NCBI GenBank assembly: GCA_013112575.1
Contig: JABFGG010000005.1
Span: 85,497-149,496, forward strand
Direction of reading: 5' to 3'
Length of the DNA: 64,000 nt
Origin: Chloroflexota bacterium
GTDB taxonomy: Bacteria > Chloroflexota > Anaerolineae > Anaerolineales > UBA11579
Shown: positions 24,915 to 33,946 of the stretch, piece by piece
Layout: each line of letters opens with the position of its first letter
Numbering within the stretch: the stretch's first letter is position 1
The notes under the pieces: generated by a model
Seen by the model: the letters and a program-made list of their open reading frames with translations, nothing else
Databases searched by the model: none
Told to the model about the DNA's origin: nothing
Made by a program: the position numbers and the translations under genes

Positions 24915-26354
24915 ATGGACAATGCTTCAGTATTAATAGTTTTTGGGGTAGTTGCGTTTGCCCTGATGGTGTTCTTCACCATCATCTACCTGACCAGCCG
25001 CTATAAACGCTGCCCGTCCGACAAGATCCTTGTGATCTATGGTCGTGTGGAAAAAGGACGCTCGAGCAAGACCTTACACGGTGGTGGCAAGCTCGTGTGG
25101 CCACTCATCCAGGACTATGCTTATCTGAGCCTGACGCCCATGACTATCAGCATCCCCCTGGAAGGCGCGCTGTCTTTACAAAATATCCGCATCAACGTGC
25201 CCAGTACCTTCACCGTGGGTGTAAGTACAGTCCCCGAGATCATGACCAACGCTGCGGAGCGCCTACTGCATCTGCCGCCTGGTGAGATTGAAGAAATGGC
25301 CAAGGAGATCATCTTCGGTCAACTGCGCCTTACAGTAGCATCTTTGACGATTGAGCAGATCAATCAGGACCGAGAAAGTTTCCTCGAGTCCGTGCGCCAT
25401 AACGTGTCACCTGAACTCAATAAGATCGGCCTGTACCTGATCAATGTGAACATCACGGACATCACGGACACGTCCGAGTACATTGATAGCATTGGTAAAA
25501 AAGCCGCTTCAGAAGCCATCAACGTTGCTGTTGTTGATGTGGCAGAAAATGAAAAAATGGGCGCGATTGGTAAAGCTGACGCTAACCGCGAAAAAGATAT
25601 CCGCGTGGCCGAGAATGTCGCCGAAGCTGAAAAGGGCCGCAAAAGGGCGGAAGCCGACCAGCGTATCTTCGTGCAGGAACGTGAAGCCGAAGCTGTCAGT
25701 GGTGAGAATACAGCCAAGGCCAATATTGCCATCTCCAACGCTGACCTGGCAGTGAAAGAAGCCGAGGCAGAACAGCAGGCCGAAGTTGCCAAGCGCCAGG
25801 CTGAAGCCGAGATCCAGCGGGCCGAGTACCTGGCCGAGCAGGAGCGGCTCAAGGCCGTTGAAGTGGTGCGCGAAGAAACCGAAAAAGCTAAGGTCGAGAT
25901 CGCAGCTGAGGCCGAAGCTGAACGAGTGCGCCGTGTGGCCAAAGGTGAAGCAGACGGGGTCCTCATGAAGTATGAAGCTGAAGCCGATGGTATGCGCAAG
26001 CTGCTGGAAGCCAAGGCAGACGGCTATGCCAAACTGATCGACAGCGCTGACGGCGACGCTAAAGCAGCCGCTACCCTGTTAATGATCGAGAAGATGGAAG
26101 AACTGGTCGAAAAGCAGGTCGAGGCCATCAGCAACCTCAAGATCGATAAGATCACTGTGTGGGATGCCGGTTCCGGAAACGGTCAGGGCTCCTCCACAGC
26201 GAACTTCGTATCGAACTTCGTCAAGAGCATCCCTCCCTTGCAAGACATTTCTTCGATGGTAGGCGTGGAATTGCCTGAATATCTGGGCAAGCTCGCTGAT
26301 GAAAAAGTTGTAGACGGCAATAGCTCGTCGGAAGAAAAGGAAACGGAGAAATAG
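24915..26354 (+). CDS. floT: Flotillin family protein (FloT-like)
   Basis: The 479-residue protein has one N-terminal membrane segment (LIVFGVVAFALMVFFTIIYL), an SPFH/PHB domain (about 35-190) and a long coiled coil dominated by Ala, Glu and Lys (about 205-370; repeats such as EAEAEQQAEVAKRQAEAE). A C-terminal oligomerisation region ends in a hydrophilic tail. The ATG at 24915 is chosen because CCGGAGGAAATA lies directly upstream; the longer frame would overlap the NfeD gene. Flotillins scaffold functional membrane microdomains together with NfeD proteins. A strong terminator follows, so the pair forms one transcription unit. Confidence 0.93.
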   Translation: MDNASVLIVFGVVAFALMVFFTIIYLTSRYKRCPSDKILVIYGRVEKGRSSKTLHGGGKLVWPLIQDYAYLSLTPMTISIPLEGALSLQNIRINVPSTFTVGVSTVPEIMTNAAERLLHLPPGEIEEMAKEIIFGQLRLTVASLTIEQINQDRESFLESVRHNVSPELNKIGLYLINVNITDITDTSEYIDSIGKKAASEAINVAVVDVAENEKMGAIGKADANREKDIRVAENVAEAEKGRKRAEADQRIFVQEREAEAVSGENTAKANIAISNADLAVKEAEAEQQAEVAKRQAEAEIQRAEYLAEQERLKAVEVVREETEKAKVEIAAEAEAERVRRVAKGEADGVLMKYEAEADGMRKLLEAKADGYAKLIDSADGDAKAAATLLMIEKMEELVEKQVEAISNLKIDKITVWDAGSGNGQGSSTANFVSNFVKSIPPLQDISSMVGVELPEYLGKLADEKVVDGNSSSEEKETEK

Positions 26355-26369
26355 AACCTATCGTTCATA

Positions 26370-26402
26370 AAAGGACAGGGTTACTCCTGTCCTTTTTGTT
26401 TT
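26370..26402 (+). terminator. Rho-independent terminator after flotillin
   Basis: A 10-pair stem (26370-26379 with 26386-26395) closes a six-base loop and runs into TTTTTGTTTT. It stands 15 bases after the flotillin stop codon. Confidence 0.9.
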
Positions 26403-26410
26403 AATCAAAC

Positions 26411-26440
26411 CGCAGATAAACACGGATGAACACAGATAAT
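26411..26440. repeat. Three tandem 10-base units, CRCRGATRAA-type
   Basis: Three adjoining decamers, CGCAGATAAA, CACGGATGAA and CACAGATAAT, follow the flotillin terminator. They fit a common consensus with a helical-turn period. Similar strings occur in intergenic DNA of many unrelated bacteria; function is unknown. Confidence 0.6.
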
Positions 26441-26470
26441 ATGTGATTCTTTGATTACAATCCTTTTCAA

Positions 26471-27265
26471 ATGACGGAAATCATCAGCAGTCGCCAGAAC
26501 GCTAAAGTAAAACAGGCGCGCAGCCTGCGCCAGAGAAAGAACCGCGCCAGTCTGGGTCTGTATTTAGCTGAAGGTTTACATCACATTGGAGCAGCAATAG
26601 AAGCGGATGCTCCAATAGCCTATTTGCTTTATGCCCCCGAAATATTGAATAGCGATTTTGGCAGTGAACTGCTGGCCCAGGCAAAGCAGCAAAAAGTGGA
26701 TAGCTTCCCAGTGAGTGCGGACGTTTTCGCCTCCATCGCAGAAAAAGACAATCCACAGGGCGTCCTGGCTGTGGTTCGACAGCAACCCCACAAACTGGAT
26801 GAGTTTTCTCCAGCCAACCTCGGCTGGGGAGTAGCTCTTGTCGCCCCACAAGACCCCGGCAATGTCGGTACGATCCTGCGCACAATGGATGCGGTGGATG
26901 CGGATGGTCTTATTTTGTTAGATGGCGGGGTTGACCCGTACCACCCCACAGCCGTGCGGGCCAGCATGGGGGCCTTGTTCTGGCACCCGCTCATCCAGGC
27001 CAGTTTTGAAGATTTTGCGGTCTGGGTAAAGGTGCATGACTATCATGTATATGGCAGCTCTGCCAAAGCCAGGCAGGATTATCGCCAGGTCGAATACCAG
27101 AAACCTGCCATCTTGCTGATGGGCAGCGAGCAAAAAGGGCTGACACAAGAACAAGTTGAGATTTGTGAAAAGGTTGTCAGACTGACGATGGAAGGGCACG
27201 TGACCTCTTTAAACCTGGCCGTGGCAACCAGCATCCTTTTATACCAATTTCACCAAATGAAGTGA
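26471..27265 (+). CDS. TrmH/SpoU family RNA 2'-O-methyltransferase
   Basis: The 264-residue protein has an N-terminal substrate-binding L30-like domain (SSRQNAKVKQARSLRQRKNR, typical of rRNA enzymes of the RlmB/TsnR type) and a C-terminal SPOUT knot. The knot motifs are APQDPGNVGTILRTMDAVDADG (motif 1), LLMGSEQKGL (motif 2) and MEGHVTSLNLAVATSILLYQ (motif 3), which bind SAM. Family members methylate a ribose 2'-OH in 23S rRNA or tRNA; which site is modified cannot be told. No strong ribosome site is visible. The stop overlaps the ribosome site of the next gene. Confidence 0.92.
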   Translation: MTEIISSRQNAKVKQARSLRQRKNRASLGLYLAEGLHHIGAAIEADAPIAYLLYAPEILNSDFGSELLAQAKQQKVDSFPVSADVFASIAEKDNPQGVLAVVRQQPHKLDEFSPANLGWGVALVAPQDPGNVGTILRTMDAVDADGLILLDGGVDPYHPTAVRASMGALFWHPLIQASFEDFAVWVKVHDYHVYGSSAKARQDYRQVEYQKPAILLMGSEQKGLTQEQVEICEKVVRLTMEGHVTSLNLAVATSILLYQFHQMK

Positions 27266-27271
27266 GGATAC

Positions 27272-28117
27272 ATGTACCAACTCAATATCGGTTTTCTCCA
27301 TCCGGGGGCCATGGGCATCTCTTTAGCGGCCAGCGCACAGAATTCAGGCCACAAAGCATACTGGGTCTCGGAAGGACGCAGCCAGGATACCCGGGAGCGC
27401 GCCGAGAAACATAACCTGACAGATGCCATGACGCTGGCCAACCTGTGTGAAGAGTGCGACATCATTGTCAGCATCTGCCCGCCGGACGCGGCGGAAGATG
27501 TTGCCAAACAGGTTGTGGATGGTGGATTTAGTGGTCTTTATGTAGACGCCAATGCCATTGCCCCACGGCGCGCCCAACGCATTGAGGAAATACTGTCAAA
27601 GGCGCAGATCAACTTTGTGGATGGTGGCGTGATCGGCGGCCCAGCCTGGGAACCGGACTCAACTTACCTGTATCTGTCCGGGGACAGCGCCGAACAGGTC
27701 GCAGCATGTTTTGCAGCCGGGCCTCTGGCCACTGAAGTCCTGGATGGGGGCATCGGCAAAGCCTCTGCGCTCAAGATGTGTTATGCGGCCTACACCAAAG
27801 GCACTTCGGCCCTGTTGAGCGCCATCCTGGCAACAGCAGAAAACCTGGGCGTACGTGGGGACCTGGAAAAAGAATGGGCCCGCGATGACGAAGACTTTGT
27901 CGAGAAAACCAATCACCGCGTTAGGAGAGTCACGGCCAAAGCCTGGCGTTTCGCCGGGGAGATGGATGAGATCGCCAGCACCTTTGCAGAAGCCGGATTG
28001 CCCGATGGGTTCCACAAGTCAGCAGGAGAAGTTTATCGCCGCAGTGCTCATTTCAAGGGGACAGAAGAGCTCCCGGAACTCGTGGACGTATTGAAAAGCC
28101 TGACCCAGAATAAGTGA
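27272..28117 (+). CDS. 6-phosphogluconate dehydrogenase-like NAD(P) oxidoreductase with DUF1932 domain
   Basis: The 281-residue protein has an N-terminal Rossmann fold (IGFLHPGAMGISLAASAQ, the GxxxxG nucleotide site) followed by IIVSICPPDAAEDVAKQV and YVDANAIAPRRAQRIEEIL. Its C-terminal helical DUF1932 domain (SALKMCYAAYTKGTSALLSAIL) carries the conserved Lys equivalent to the beta-hydroxyacid dehydrogenase catalytic residue. GAGGA precedes the ATG. It follows the RNA methyltransferase by 6 bases. The substrate is probably a hydroxyacid, but the DUF1932 group is poorly characterised. Confidence 0.85.
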   Translation: MYQLNIGFLHPGAMGISLAASAQNSGHKAYWVSEGRSQDTRERAEKHNLTDAMTLANLCEECDIIVSICPPDAAEDVAKQVVDGGFSGLYVDANAIAPRRAQRIEEILSKAQINFVDGGVIGGPAWEPDSTYLYLSGDSAEQVAACFAAGPLATEVLDGGIGKASALKMCYAAYTKGTSALLSAILATAENLGVRGDLEKEWARDDEDFVEKTNHRVRRVTAKAWRFAGEMDEIASTFAEAGLPDGFHKSAGEVYRRSAHFKGTEELPELVDVLKSLTQNK

Positions 28118-28172
28118 AATTCGCAAAAAATATCAAGGACATTTGTTTCATTTGCTTTATGCTTAGGAGTTG

Positions 28173-29108
28173 ATGTTCCCTGTGCGTCCAGAAACTGCCG
28201 AGAGATACCAGGAAAATATGCTGGATGTGCTTTTGCACATTGAAGCCAACCTGACGCGCGAACTCCCCCTGGAAGAACTGGCCGAAGTGGCCGGTTTTTC
28301 ACCGTATCATTTCCATCGTATCTTCAGCGAGTTGCAGGGCGAAAAGGTAAAGGAATACATCCGTCGTTTGCGTCTGGAACGAGCCGTGTACCGCCTCAAG
28401 GTCAGTGGCGACAATGTGCTGGACATCGCGCTGGAGTCGGGCTTTAAAACACACGAAAGTTTCACGCGCGCCTTCAGCGAGCGTTTCGATCTAGCCCCTT
28501 CTGAATTCCGCAGTTGGTTGGAAGGTTTTCGGACGCTGGCAGGCGGCAAGGATTTCAGCCTGGCCCTGGCGGGTTTAAGCAACGATAACCCATTAGAAGC
28601 AGTCAACAAACAAGCACAAGTAGTAGTTGAACAACAAAAACAGCCTGGCATGAACATGGCTTTTGTGCGCTATACAGAAAGTTATGAAAGTGTATTTTCA
28701 GAGGGTTTCCCCCACCCCTGGGAGCCTCTATTTGATTGGGCAGAGATCAAAGGTTTAGATAAAGAAAGCCTAAACTTAATTGGCATCTGTCACGATGACC
28801 CATTGCTTACGCCGCCTGAAAAGATACGCTTTGATGCTTGCATCGAGGTAGATAAGTTGGAAGAACGCCAGAATAAGGTCAACTTTAAACGCCTGGAAGC
28901 AGGCATATGTGCCGTGCGTAGCCATAGCGGCGGGCCAGAAGAGATCGCCAACACCTATGGAACTATCGGCTTAGAGTGGCTTCCGCATGAAGGCTACTGC
29001 CTGAGTGCTGCGCCGCCTTTCGAAATCTACACGTATGAGTGGGTCGAAGGCAACCCCCAGCGCCAGGACACAAAAGCTTTTATCCCTCTGGAAGAAGTCC
29101 CGCACTAA
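28173..29108 (+). CDS. AraC family regulator with GyrI-like effector domain
   Basis: The 311-residue protein carries an N-terminal pair of AraC helix-turn-helices (LPLEELAEVAGFSPYHFHRIF and DIALESGFKTHESFTRAFSERF). A C-terminal GyrI/Rob-like domain (about 160-310) follows, which binds small hydrophobic effectors. It shows AVRSHSGGPEEIANTYGTI and ends in FIPLEEV, typical of this fold. ATG 28173 is taken as start with GGAG just upstream, at short spacing; an in-frame TTG precedes it. The SRPBCC gene directly downstream may be its target and may bind a similar ligand. Confidence 0.9.
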   Translation: MFPVRPETAERYQENMLDVLLHIEANLTRELPLEELAEVAGFSPYHFHRIFSELQGEKVKEYIRRLRLERAVYRLKVSGDNVLDIALESGFKTHESFTRAFSERFDLAPSEFRSWLEGFRTLAGGKDFSLALAGLSNDNPLEAVNKQAQVVVEQQKQPGMNMAFVRYTESYESVFSEGFPHPWEPLFDWAEIKGLDKESLNLIGICHDDPLLTPPEKIRFDACIEVDKLEERQNKVNFKRLEAGICAVRSHSGGPEEIANTYGTIGLEWLPHEGYCLSAAPPFEIYTYEWVEGNPQRQDTKAFIPLEEVPH

Positions 29109-29117
29109 GGAGACAGC

Positions 29118-29549
29118 ATGGCAGGATTTGAACTCAGCACAACCATCAAACGCCCCATTGAAGATGTCTTTGCATTCATCAGCAACGTGTGTGTTGGCGT
29201 AGAGATCATTGATGAGATCATTGCCTGCGAGAAACTGACCGAGGGACCTATCGGCCTGAACACGCGTTTTCTGGAAACCCGGCTGGTCAACGGCAATGAA
29301 GCCCAGGCCGAACTGGAGATCATGGCCTACGAACCACCCCACAAAGTTACCGTCGGTGGGGAGATGGATGGCGTCGAAAGTCTTTACCACTACACATTGA
29401 CACAAGATAGCGATAGCACACTATTACATTGGGAAGCTGATATCCGAGCACAGGGTTTACGACGCTTAGTGCTACCGATCTTAGTGGGCTTCCTGAAAAC
29501 AGAAGATGCTAAACACCTGGAGAAGGTGAAACAGGCGCTGGAGAAGTAA
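29118..29549 (+). CDS. SRPBCC (START-like) domain protein
   Basis: The 143-residue protein has the polyketide-cyclase/START-like fold that forms a deep hydrophobic pocket: FELSTTIKRPIEDVFAFISN at the N-terminus, a beta sheet with VTVGGEMDGVESLYHYTLTQ, and a C-terminal long helix (FLKTEDAKHLEKVKQALEK). AAGGAG precedes the ATG. It lies 9 bases after the AraC/GyrI regulator, so the two are cotranscribed. Binding of a small lipophilic ligand is expected from the fold; the ligand is unknown. Confidence 0.85.
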   Translation: MAGFELSTTIKRPIEDVFAFISNVCVGVEIIDEIIACEKLTEGPIGLNTRFLETRLVNGNEAQAELEIMAYEPPHKVTVGGEMDGVESLYHYTLTQDSDSTLLHWEADIRAQGLRRLVLPILVGFLKTEDAKHLEKVKQALEK

Positions 29550-29552
29550 ACA

Positions 29553-30773
29553 TTATCTCCAATCAATAATGCTGGCCCCTGACAATTGATCTATTCTTTG
29601 TATTTCCCAAGTGTCAATCCTTAAAAACCAGACTTCTTCAGAAAATACACCGGGCTCATCATCCGGTTCCCTCTTTAAGCTATTGATCAACAAATAATCT
29701 GAATTCGGGGACCAAAACATGAGTCCAGATGAAACTATCGGAAGTTTACGACCTGGGCCTCCATCTGCTGGAATTAGCCAAATTCCTCTTTCTTTAGGAT
29801 TCTCTGCCAGCGCATATAATGCAAGCCATTTGTCATCAGGACTCCATTCAGCCGCTAAAGGCCAGCCATCCACCCCTAGCGGGAGGTAGCTATGCAATAT
29901 ACTCGCATTGGTTGATTCGAGTTCGATGATAATCAGGGATATATTCCAGCCCTTCAACGAATCATCACCCTCGATACCGGCGATCCAGGCAATGCGCGTC
30001 CCATCATGTGACCAGGCCGGGCTTGCTATTCGTTCAATTTCTCCAGGCAATTGACCTCGAGGGATTTCCAACTGATTTACACCAGAATTCATGTCATAGA
30101 CCAAGGGTTTGTCAGGAAAACCGCTGAACGCAAATTTCCGGCCGTTCGGGGAAAAGGAGGGACCTGAAGAAATTTCCTCAGATAAAACACTTATCTCACC
30201 ACTTCGAATATTTAATGTAGACGGGCTTCCGAACGAATAAGGGGCACCATATACACCCATGAGTACGGTATCGGTCCGCCCGGGCCACCACATGGCCCCG
30301 CCTTCAAATTCTTCTTCGTCACCGCTTGTATTGGTCAGGTTCCTGGATGTACAGGATTGATGATCCATCAGCCACAGATTCCACTCCTCAACAAAGAGGG
30401 CATAACGCAAATCAGAGGATACATTTCTTGAAGCAAAACAATCATAGAGTTGCTGACTATTCCCTTCATCATCAATCGTCCAGATAGTGTCATCAATTCC
30501 GTAAAGCAAACCACTCAATAACCGCATATCCGTTTCAGCCAGCAACGGAACTGTGGGCGTTGGTTTGAAGGTGGGGGTTGGCGAAGCAGTGGACTGAGGG
30601 GGACGTGTATTTGTAGGCGAAGGCGTGGCTGTTGGAGATGGTGTTTCTGTGTGAACTGCAATGTCGGTATCATTAATTTCAACCAGGGCACAACCAGCAA
30701 TAATCCCCGTAACAAAAACCATCAACAAGATTTGAATAAGTCTTCTCTTGGTCTGCATTTGTAAATTGCTCAT
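29553..30773 (-). CDS. Lipoprotein with TolB/WD40-like beta-propeller
   Basis: The 406-residue protein has a positively charged start and a hydrophobic signal ending in the lipobox VTGIIAGC. A Pro/Thr/Ser linker (TPSPTATPSPTNTRPP) to about residue 80 follows. The rest is a propeller of PD40-type blades with GPSFSPNGRKFAFSG, SPAWSHDGTRIAWIAG, AAEWSPDDKWLALYA and MFWSPNSDYLLINS. The lipid-anchored extracellular propeller would bind a protein or ligand. It is convergent with the SRPBCC gene, with 3 bases between, and is probably transcribed alone from within 30774-31004. Confidence 0.85.
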   Translation of the reverse strand: MSNLQMQTKRRLIQILLMVFVTGIIAGCALVEINDTDIAVHTETPSPTATPSPTNTRPPQSTASPTPTFKPTPTVPLLAETDMRLLSGLLYGIDDTIWTIDDEGNSQQLYDCFASRNVSSDLRYALFVEEWNLWLMDHQSCTSRNLTNTSGDEEEFEGGAMWWPGRTDTVLMGVYGAPYSFGSPSTLNIRSGEISVLSEEISSGPSFSPNGRKFAFSGFPDKPLVYDMNSGVNQLEIPRGQLPGEIERIASPAWSHDGTRIAWIAGIEGDDSLKGWNISLIIIELESTNASILHSYLPLGVDGWPLAAEWSPDDKWLALYALAENPKERGIWLIPADGGPGRKLPIVSSGLMFWSPNSDYLLINSLKREPDDEPGVFSEEVWFLRIDTWEIQRIDQLSGASIIDWR

Positions 30774-30930
30774 TTTCTCTCCCTTGCCGCGAAACTGCAG
30801 CCTTGCAAAACAGCAAACTTAATTGCCGGGTGGGAACATGACGGCAATAGTGCTGATACGCTGGACAAAGTGAAAAGGTGTATGCTATAGCTAGCTTTTT
30901 CAAAGCTTCAGCCTCTCTTCCTCCTTCACA

Positions 30931-30960
30931 AAAACGCTCTCATTGCAGAGCGTTTTTGTG
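30931..30960. terminator. Bidirectional terminator hairpin without an upstream gene
   Basis: A 10-pair stem (30931-30940 with 30947-30956) closes the loop CATTGC and is flanked by A-rich and T-rich arms (TTTTTGTGTTTT on the plus strand). No annotated plus-strand gene ends before it, and no minus-strand gene ends to its right. It may end a short transcript starting near 30896 after a weak TGGACA/TATAGC pair. Confidence 0.6.
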
Positions 30961-31004
30961 TTTTCCAAATTGACCCGTGCATATGGGGATGATAACATTC
31001 CCGC

Positions 31005-31561
31005 ATGAACTACGCTCCCCTATGGCGACGGCTCGTTGCCTACTTCATTGATGGTTTGATTGCCTTTGGTGTGGTGCTTGTCATCCTGCAAAGCCTGATC
31101 TTCCCCCTGCTTTCCGGCTCCTCGGAGAGTTTTATCTTTCGGGGCCCCGCATTGAAATCTATACCTTATTAACCATCTCCCTACCAGTATGGCTCTATTT
31201 TGCCATCATGGAAAGCCGCGGCAAGGGCGCCACTGTGGGCAAACGCTTACTAGGCATTCACGTCAAAACAGCAGATGGAGAAGTCTTGACTTTCACCCAG
31301 GCTTTGTCACGCACGATTATCAAATTGCTGCCCTGGGAGATCGCCCATATGGTCATCAACCTGCCGACTAACGCCTGGATCAACCCGGCAACAGGTGTAG
31401 TTGATCCTGCCAATGCGGTCATGGGGCCATTTCGTAGCGGCATTCTATTGTCAGTTTATTTGTTGGCCTTTGCCTACGTGGTCCTGGCGTGGCGCAGCCC
31501 GCAAAAGCAAAGTCTGCACGACCGCTTTATGGGCACGGTTGTGCTACAAAGTGAGTCTTAG
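31005..31561 (+). pseudogene. RDD family membrane protein gene with a frameshift
   Basis: The ATG at 31005 opens a frame encoding MNYAPLWRRLVAYFIDGLIA, the typical RDD start with its Arg and Asp in the first membrane helix. It stops after about 55 codons at 31170. The rest of the RDD domain continues in the -1 frame (IEIYTLLTISLPVWLYF, then GKGATVGKRLLGIHVKTADG and QSLHDRFMGTVVL). The frames join at the run GGGGCCCC near 31141-31148; one more C would restore a continuous protein of about 185 residues. Either the gene is broken or the assembly lost one base of the run. RDD proteins are small membrane proteins, some with ion-exchange activity. Confidence 0.75.
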
Positions 31562-32121
31562 GCGCGCGAATCCCATAAGGGTTCATCGATGCCCCTCTGT
31601 TGATTCTCATACCGCCCCATCACAAAAAGCGCATCCGATAAACGGTTGAGGTAGGCCTGGGTCAACTCACCCGGGTCTTCTTCTTGTGCAAGGGTAACTA
31701 CAGCGCGTTCGGCCCGGCGGCAGATCGTGCGGGCAACCTGCAAAAAAGCCGCACCCGATGAACCGCCCGGTAGGATGAAATTCTCCAAAGGCCCCACTAC
31801 TTCATTCAATTCATCGATCAACTCTTCCAGGGAATCTACGTGGCGCTGCTCGACGCGCGGCACTTCAAACTCCTTTTTGTCTTCTTCAGGAAAAGCCAGA
31901 TCTGACCCCAAATTGAATAGTTCATTCTGGATATTGGGCAAACTTTGCATAAGCCGATCACTCAAGCCCTGTGCCATGGCCGCACCGATCATTGAATTCA
32001 ACTCGTCAACTACGCCATAAGCATCCACCCGCACATGGTTTTTTGGAACACGCTGTCGCGTACCCAGCGAGGTTTCACCCTGGTCGCCTCCACGAGTATA
32101 GATCTTGGTCAAACGGGGCAT
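31558..32121 (-). CDS. Cob(I)alamin adenosyltransferase, PduO type
   Basis: The enzyme attaches the 5'-deoxyadenosyl group of ATP to cob(I)alamin. The start ATG at 32121 has GAGG 6 bases upstream; an in-frame TTG lies 12 bases before it. The 187-residue product carries the ATP-binding start [22 protein letters not shown], then [15 protein letters not shown], the cobalamin-contact [12 protein letters not shown] and [17 protein letters not shown]. All are family signatures. It overlaps the last 4 bases of the convergent RDD gene. A partial substrate-binding protein of the cobalamin/metal type lies at the far right edge, but no physical link is visible. Confidence 0.94.
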   Translation of the reverse strand: MPRLTKIYTRGGDQGETSLGTRQRVPKNHVRVDAYGVVDELNSMIGAAMAQGLSDRLMQSLPNIQNELFNLGSDLAFPEEDKKEFEVPRVEQRHVDSLEELIDELNEVVGPLENFILPGGSSGAAFLQVARTICRRAERAVVTLAQEEDPGELTQAYLNRLSDALFVMGRYENQQRGIDEPLWDSRA

Positions 32122-32212
32122 GCAGCACCTCAACGTTACAGTTTTGATGGAATTATATCCCAGCCATAAGGTGCTGCTTACATAGCCCCTGCTTTTGCGT
32201 TATCATAGTTTT

Positions 32213-33946
32213 ATGCGTCGTTTGGAAACCCTACTTTTGGCCGACCGAATCGTGGTCGCTGTACGCTGGCTGGGGCTCATCAGCCTGGCAGCCCTGGCAT
32301 TTGCAGGCGATGAGGTTTCCACGGTGCTACAAACCCTGTTTTTTCTAGGTGGTGTGGGCAACTTCATCCTAACCGGGTTAACTCTCTTCCGAAGACGACT
32401 ACCCAGCCACGAATATGTCAGCATCGCAGCAGATGTCATCCTGGCCTCACTCTTATTCCGGGTAAGTGGAACCATCAATGGCTCTCTGATCTGGGCGGGT
32501 TTACTCCCAGTGGTAACTGGCGCAGTTTATTATGCTGCACAGGGCGGGTTGCTCGGAGCCATGCTCAGTCTGATCGGCATGAGTGTTATGGCATTCTTCG
32601 ATACTTCAGTATCTGAGACCTTACGAGCCTTCATTTTGCCCTCAATTGTCTTCCTTGGGGGTGGCCTGGTATTGGGCTTTCTAAGCCGCAACGCCAGCAA
32701 TGAATTAAAGCAGCGCCTGTTGAGTGAGGTGGGCATCGGCGCACAATCACGACGTCTGGCGCGCAATCGTATCCAGGCGGTCTATGACATCACGGCCAAA
32801 CTCAACTCCACCCTCAATTACTCGCGGGTCCTGGATCTGGCGCTGGATGTCAGCAATCAGGCCCTGGCCCAACCGGGCAGAGGTACCCCTCTTGTCAGCG
32901 CATTCTATTTATATAACGGTGGCATGCTTGAAGTGGGTTCTGCTCGCCGCTATACACCATCAGACATGCGCGTAACCTTACGCGGCAAACGTGGGCTGCT
33001 GGCCAGTGCCATCAATGCCGGTACACCGCGCTTCATGAAGAACCCCAGCGCAGACCCGGAGTTCCGTCGTATCGTGGCTCTCAGTAACTGCAAATCTGTA
33101 TACTGCTACCCGCTAAAATCGGGGCTGGACGTTTATGGTGTGTTGATCTTCGGCAGCGAAGACGAAAACTATTTTGTCGAAGAAAATCGCGAGATACTTA
33201 ACATCGTGGGCAGAAATGCCCAGGTGTCATTGCAGAATGCACGCCTCTACCAGGAACTCGAAGAAGAGAAGCAACGCATCATCCAGATACAGGAAGAGAC
33301 CCAACAAAAACTGGCGCGTGACCTGCACGATGGGCCTACCCAATCTGTAGCGGCGATTGCCATGCGCGTGAATTTCGCCCGCCGTCTGATGGAACGCGAC
33401 ATCAACGCCACAGGGGAAGAGTTGTTCAAGATCGAAGACCTGGCCCGGCGTACCACCAAAGAAATTCGTCACATGCTGTTCACGCTGCGACCACTTGTAT
33501 TGGAATCCTCAGGCCTGGTCCCAGCTCTCGAGTCGATGGCGGAGAAAATGGATGAAACCTACGAGCAAAAGGTCAGCGTGGAAGCCGACCCCGGCATCGA
33601 TCAGCAATTGGAATCGCGCAAACAAGCCGTGGCTTTCTATTTAGTAGAAGAAGCGACCAATAACGCTCGCAAGCATGCCGAGGCCGAGCACATCTGGATC
33701 CGCATCAAGCCAGCGGGCGAAGACCTGGTGCTACTGGAGATCGAGGACGACGGCGAAGGCTTTGACTTGTCTGCCGTTGAAGCCACCTACGATGATCGCG
33801 GCAGCCTCGGCTTGCTGAACATGCGCGAGCGCGCGGAACTTATCAGCAGTGTCTTGCAAATTGACTCACGCCCCAAGCGTGGCACGCGCGTACGAGTGTG
33901 GATCCCCTTGACTGAAGCGGCCATTGAACGCATCAAAAATGCTTGA
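32213..33946 (+). CDS. Sensor histidine kinase, NarL/DesK type, with GAF-like domain
   Basis: The 577-residue protein starts at ATG 32213 (an in-frame TTG lies upstream). It has about six membrane segments to residue 155, then a linker helix and a GAF-like domain (about 185-345). The HisKA_3 dimerisation domain has the phospho-acceptor His in RDLHDGPTQSVAAIA. The HATPase domain shows EEATNNARKHAEA (N box), EIEDDGEGFD (G1) and GSLGLLNMRERAEL. The expected partner is a LuxR/NarL-type response regulator, but none is encoded in this window. The next gene overlaps its 3' end. Confidence 0.93.
   Translation: MRRLETLLLADRIVVAVRWLGLISLAALAFAGDEVSTVLQTLFFLGGVGNFILTGLTLFRRRLPSHEYVSIAADVILASLLFRVSGTINGSLIWAGLLPVVTGAVYYAAQGGLLGAMLSLIGMSVMAFFDTSVSETLRAFILPSIVFLGGGLVLGFLSRNASNELKQRLLSEVGIGAQSRRLARNRIQAVYDITAKLNSTLNYSRVLDLALDVSNQALAQPGRGTPLVSAFYLYNGGMLEVGSARRYTPSDMRVTLRGKRGLLASAINAGTPRFMKNPSADPEFRRIVALSNCKSVYCYPLKSGLDVYGVLIFGSEDENYFVEENREILNIVGRNAQVSLQNARLYQELEEEKQRIIQIQEETQQKLARDLHDGPTQSVAAIAMRVNFARRLMERDINATGEELFKIEDLARRTTKEIRHMLFTLRPLVLESSGLVPALESMAEKMDETYEQKVSVEADPGIDQQLESRKQAVAFYLVEEATNNARKHAEAEHIWIRIKPAGEDLVLLEIEDDGEGFDLSAVEATYDDRGSLGLLNMRERAELISSVLQIDSRPKRGTRVRVWIPLTEAAIERIKNA

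Noticed and set aside
25364..26014. A 216-residue Ser/Ala-rich frame opposite the flotillin coiled coil
   Set aside because: It mirrors the Ala/Glu/Lys codons of the flotillin repeat region and is not a gene.
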